NCBI GenBank assembly: GCA_964550565.1
Contig: CAZKAI010000152.1
Coordinates: 1 to 8,570 of the forward strand
Direction of reading: 5' to 3'
Length of the DNA: 8,570 nt
Source: Anaeroglomus sp964550565
GTDB lineage: Bacteria > Planctomycetota > Phycisphaerae > Sedimentisphaerales > Anaerohalosphaeraceae
Shown here: positions 6,325 through 8,570 of the stretch, one piece after another
How positions within the stretch are numbered: position 1 is the stretch's first letter
Layout of the letters: every line of letters starts with the position of its first letter
Position numbers and translations under genes: made by a program
Notes under the pieces: model-generated
Seen by the model: only the letters and a program-made list of their open reading frames with translations
What the model was told of the DNA's origin: nothing
Databases searched by the model: none

Positions 6325-6876
6325 ATGACGAACGATACATTAAAGGAATCGCTGATTGCCCGTGTTCATCAAAAGGCTAACCCCTGGATCATCCTGATTG
6401 CGATGGTGCCTGTTGTGATTTTTTTCTGGCCGATTGCCAGAGAACCTGTTCTGTCCGTGGTGTCCGGCGCTGTTCCAGGATATGTATTCAGCGGCAGATT
6501 GCTTTCCGAGCCCTTTAATATTTGTCATGCCGGATTTGCGATGGACCAGCCCACCATCGGCAAGTGGTTGTTCTGGTTTACCACGATAGCCGTGCTTTCA
6601 TTGCCTTATGCATCATTAATCCGATGGGTCGGCAACAGGACTACCTGTTTCGGTTATCTGGCGTATCTTATCCCTGCGGCCTGTTTGTGCTTTATGCTGC
6701 TGTGTATTCTGAGTTCGCCGCTGTGCTGGCTGATTCAATATATCCATTCGATGGGGGTGACTCCAAAACGAATTTTCGGCTTAGTCTATAGTCTTGTCGG
6801 CATGGGGCTGGTGCTGACATTTTTATGGCTGGCAATTCGACGACCTAAACAAAGTCGCCCAGTGCCGTCTGCATAG
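6325..6876 (+). CDS. Four-helix membrane protein of unknown function
   Basis: 183 aa; I do not recognise a family. Hydrophobic segments lie at about residues 20-38, 82-100, 109-138 and 150-171. A charged N-terminus (MTNDTLKESLIARVHQK) and a basic C-terminal tail (RRPKQSR) suggest both ends are in the cytoplasm, with a loop of about 40 residues outside after the first helix (EPVLSVVSGAVPGYVFSGRLL...). AGAGG just before the ATG is a modest ribosome binding site. It follows the M56 gene by 70 bases with no terminator between, and a strong terminator follows it, so it is probably the last gene of the blaI-like operon and a candidate output or accessory component of that switch. Alternatively it may be an unrelated passenger with its own weak promoter. 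Confidence 0.75.
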   Translation: MTNDTLKESLIARVHQKANPWIILIAMVPVVIFFWPIAREPVLSVVSGAVPGYVFSGRLLSEPFNICHAGFAMDQPTIGKWLFWFTTIAVLSLPYASLIRWVGNRTTCFGYLAYLIPAACLCFMLLCILSSPLCWLIQYIHSMGVTPKRIFGLVYSLVGMGLVLTFLWLAIRRPKQSRPVPSA

Positions 6877-6894
6877 TTGTTTAAGCCAAATTAC

Positions 6895-6933
6895 AAAAGG
6901 TGTCATATTCAGCCGGATATGACGCCTTTTTTT
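6895..6933 (+). terminator. Rho-independent terminator of the blaI-M56 operon
   Basis: AGGTGTCATAT (6898-6908) pairs with ATATGACGCCT (6917-6927), one G-U pair, around an 8-base loop, extended by AAA at 6895-6897 against the start of a run of seven T (6927-6933). The flanking A run could also let it act weakly on the other strand. The remaining bases up to the next gene hold no gene or convincing promoter that I can see. Confidence 0.93.
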
Positions 6934-7056
6934 ATGCGCCCTGTATGCATAATTTCTGTAAAATGATGTAAAGAAATCCCGACTTACTGCGTCATAAATA
7001 ATGAGACCTGTATATTCAGGAAAAACGGACAATAAACAGTTATGATGAGGTGTATC

Positions 7057-7995
7057 ATGCAAGGCAAGGTGATTTCCTTTTGGATGATGGGTGTTCTGGT
7101 GCTGGCCGGTTGGGGCAGGGCGGATGAAGCGACTTATACCAACCCGGTGATTTCCGAAATGGGCCTGGCCGACCCGACGGTGGTTCTGCATGAAGGCGTG
7201 TACTATATGTATCCTACTGGCAACAACGTCAGCTATCACGTGTACACCTCGACCGACCTGGTGCACTGGACCAAAGGCCCCGAGGTTTTTCGCCCCGGTG
7301 GGCGAAATGTCTGGGCGCCCGATGTGTTTTATAACAAGGCCGACAAGAAATTTTACATGTATTATACCGCGGCTTTTCGTGTCGGAGTTGCTGTGGCGGA
7401 CAAGCCCGATGGCAAGTTTGAAGACCACGGTATCATCGTGCCCGGCGTAATCGACGGCCACCTGTTTCAGGATGATGACGGCCAGTACTATCTATACTGC
7501 ACCGATGTCGGTCAGCTTTTTGTGCAGCCGATGGAATCGCCGCTCAAGCCCAAAGGCGAAAAGAAACTCCTGATGGTTCCCAGCCAGCCCTGGGAATGGC
7601 GCTCCGGCAGGGTCAACGAAGGCCCCTGGATGATTAAGCACAAGAAAACCTATTATCTGCTGTATTCCGGCAGCGGCGCGGATTCACGGTTTTATGGCGT
7701 TGGCTATGCGACCGCGGATAACCCGATGGGGCCGTTTACCAAATACCCCGGCAATCCCATCATCGATGGCAGTGAAGGCGTTTACGGACCGGGACATGGG
7801 ACCGTAACCAAAGACGCCCAGGGCAATCTCTGGCATGTGTATCATCAGAAAAAAGGCCCCGATATTGCATGGGATCGGTTTATCTGCATCGACCCGATGT
7901 GGTTTGACCCCAATGATGTACTGCATGGACAGGCGACGCGAGGTACCCCGCAGCCTGCACCAAAATGTGTAACAGATAAGGACGAGAAAAAATAA
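7057..7995 (+). CDS. Secreted glycoside hydrolase family 43-type protein
   Basis: 312 aa from the ATG at 7057, preferred because GAGGTG (7047-7052) sits about 6 bases upstream; an in-frame ATG at 7042 has no such signal. Residues 1-22 look like a signal peptide: a Lys near the start, a hydrophobic run 'VISFWMMGVLVLAGW', then 'GRA' before 'DEATY'. The rest is a single five-bladed beta-propeller of the GH43 kind: 'NPVISEMGLADPTVV' with likely catalytic base D39, 'VIDGHLFQDDDGQYYLYC' with likely pKa-tuning D133, 'NEGPWMIKHKKTYYLLYSG' with likely general acid E188, and 'GPGHGTV' with H247. GH43 enzymes cleave arabinan, arabinoxylan, xylan or galactan side chains; I cannot choose the substrate. 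No carbohydrate-binding module is present. It is probably transcribed alone and converges on an isomerase-like gene, which suggests sugar polymer use. Confidence 0.9.
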   Translation: MQGKVISFWMMGVLVLAGWGRADEATYTNPVISEMGLADPTVVLHEGVYYMYPTGNNVSYHVYTSTDLVHWTKGPEVFRPGGRNVWAPDVFYNKADKKFYMYYTAAFRVGVAVADKPDGKFEDHGIIVPGVIDGHLFQDDDGQYYLYCTDVGQLFVQPMESPLKPKGEKKLLMVPSQPWEWRSGRVNEGPWMIKHKKTYYLLYSGSGADSRFYGVGYATADNPMGPFTKYPGNPIIDGSEGVYGPGHGTVTKDAQGNLWHVYHQKKGPDIAWDRFICIDPMWFDPNDVLHGQATRGTPQPAPKCVTDKDEKK

Positions 7996-8010
7996 AGAGA
8001 CGATTGAAAA

Positions 8011-8027
8011 GACAAACGCAATTTGTC
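8011..8027 (-). terminator. Possible weak terminator of the minus-strand isomerase gene
   Basis: On the minus strand, GACAAA and TTTGTC form a 6-bp stem with a 5-base loop, followed by TTTT (8010-8007). The stem is short and A/T-rich, so this is tentative. It is nested in an exact 8-bp inverted repeat (ATTGAAAA 8003-8010, TTTTCAAT 8049-8056). Confidence 0.35.
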
Positions 8028-8085
8028 ATCTCTGAAAGCGGGAATCTATTTTCAATAACAGCCCGGGCGCTGCCGCATTAAAAAA

Positions 8086-8570
8086 TTATTGCTGTATCGC
8101 CTGGGTTTTCATTGTGGCCAACGCCCTGGCCAGATTCTGCTGAAGCCCTTCTCCCCAGCCGCCTTCGATAGAGATCCCGCCGGAATAATTGATTTGCCGC
8201 AGGGCCTTGAAGTACGGCGTGAAATCATCCCCGGCGATTCCCGGCGCCGTACGTTTTTCCTTTTCGGCAATATGACAATGCTGCAGCATCGCCCCGGCCG
8301 CGACCAGTGCTTCAGGCCCTTCTTTTTCCTGGGCCATGTGATAAAAATCAGCCAGGGCCTTGATGTTGGGGTGATTCACGTCTTTTGCGATCGCTGTTGC
8401 TTCGGTAACTGTGTTGACAAAATTGCATTCACCGGACCGCAGCGGCTCAATGACAACAATGACATCATACTTAGCCGCAATAGGACCGAGCCGTTTAAGC
8501 AGGTCCACGAATTGGCCGCGAGCCTGCTGACGGTCAAAACCATCCGGAATCTGGCGGGCCTTGCCGCTGC
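8086..8570 (-). CDS. Sugar phosphate isomerase/epimerase-type TIM barrel (partial, start beyond window)
   Basis: The stop codon is at 8086-8088 on the minus strand and the frame is open to the window edge, so the N-terminal part is missing. A GTG at 8508-8506 lies inside the frame and is not the likely start, because family-like sequence precedes it ('SGKARQIPDGFDRQQARGQF'). The visible 161 residues match the C-terminal half of xylose isomerase-like (AP endonuclease 2 superfamily) barrels. Likely metal ligands are the Glu of 'VVIEPL' (codon 8448-8446), Asp and His of 'ADFYHM' (8349-8347 and 8340-8338), His of 'CHIAE' (8274-8272) and Glu of 'SIEGGW' (8166-8164). Members isomerise or epimerise sugars, inositols or keto-sugars in the cytoplasm. 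The substrate is not readable here. The complete set of ligands implies an active enzyme. Confidence 0.87.
   Translation of the reverse strand, partial: SGKARQIPDGFDRQQARGQFVDLLKRLGPIAAKYDVIVVIEPLRSGECNFVNTVTEATAIAKDVNHPNIKALADFYHMAQEKEGPEALVAAGAMLQHCHIAEKEKRTAPGIAGDDFTPYFKALRQINYSGGISIEGGWGEGLQQNLARALATMKTQAIQQ

Noticed and set aside
6940..7056. Promoter for the GH43 gene
   Set aside because: Several A/T-rich hexamers occur (for example TTACTG at 6984 and TATATT at 7011), but none are at acceptable spacing, so no promoter is called.
7042..7056. Upstream ATG at 7042 as the GH43 start
   Set aside because: No ribosome binding site precedes it, whereas GAGGTG is well placed for the ATG at 7057 and gives a cleaner signal peptide.

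Overview
The window looks like bacterial chromosome, most likely from an anaerobic member of the Planctomycetota (Phycisphaerae-like), probably a metagenome assembly. Three things point this way. The oxygen-sensitive hybrid-cluster protein and its ferredoxin suit an anaerobe. The M56 protein carries Ig-like repeats with a 'DGSWSWTGGGETYPE' core, a 'STPEAAYA' segment and an 'AVRIYGSRYG' C-terminal domain, a combination I associate with planctomycetes. A glycoside hydrolase and a sugar isomerase-like gene lie nearby. The taxon is inferred, not shown. The assembly contains one scaffold gap of exactly 100 N, flanked on both sides by the same 55 bases.

Layout. Positions 1-151 hold the end of a cupin-fold gene. 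Then come hcp (207-1847) and a 4Fe-4S protein (1932-2699), separated by a perfect 15-bp inverted repeat; a strong rho-independent terminator at 2780-2809 closes this block. A second transcription unit starts at about 2829 with a promoter overlapped by a 40-bp double operator of the BlaI/MecI type. It runs through a BlaI-family repressor (2885-3259), an M56 BlaR1-like membrane metalloprotease whose reading frame is broken only by the gap (3256-6254), and a four-helix membrane protein (6325-6876), and ends at a second strong terminator (6895-6933). Next is a secreted GH43-type glycosidase (7057-7995). Convergent to it, a sugar phosphate isomerase/epimerase-type TIM barrel (8086 to the window end) runs off the edge. 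No stretch over 300 bases lacks a gene.

How the genes work together. Hcp plus the ferredoxin form a probable nitrosative-stress module (NO or hydroxylamine reduction with a dedicated electron carrier). The BlaI/M56 pair should work as a protease-activated derepression switch controlling its own operon, but the protease has no visible penicillin-binding sensor: outside the membrane it has two tandem Ig-like repeats and further uncharacterised domains. Its signal and output are therefore unknown, and this is the most unusual part of the window. GH43 and the isomerase suggest plant or algal polysaccharide use. I found no tRNA, rRNA, CRISPR array or insertion sequence.
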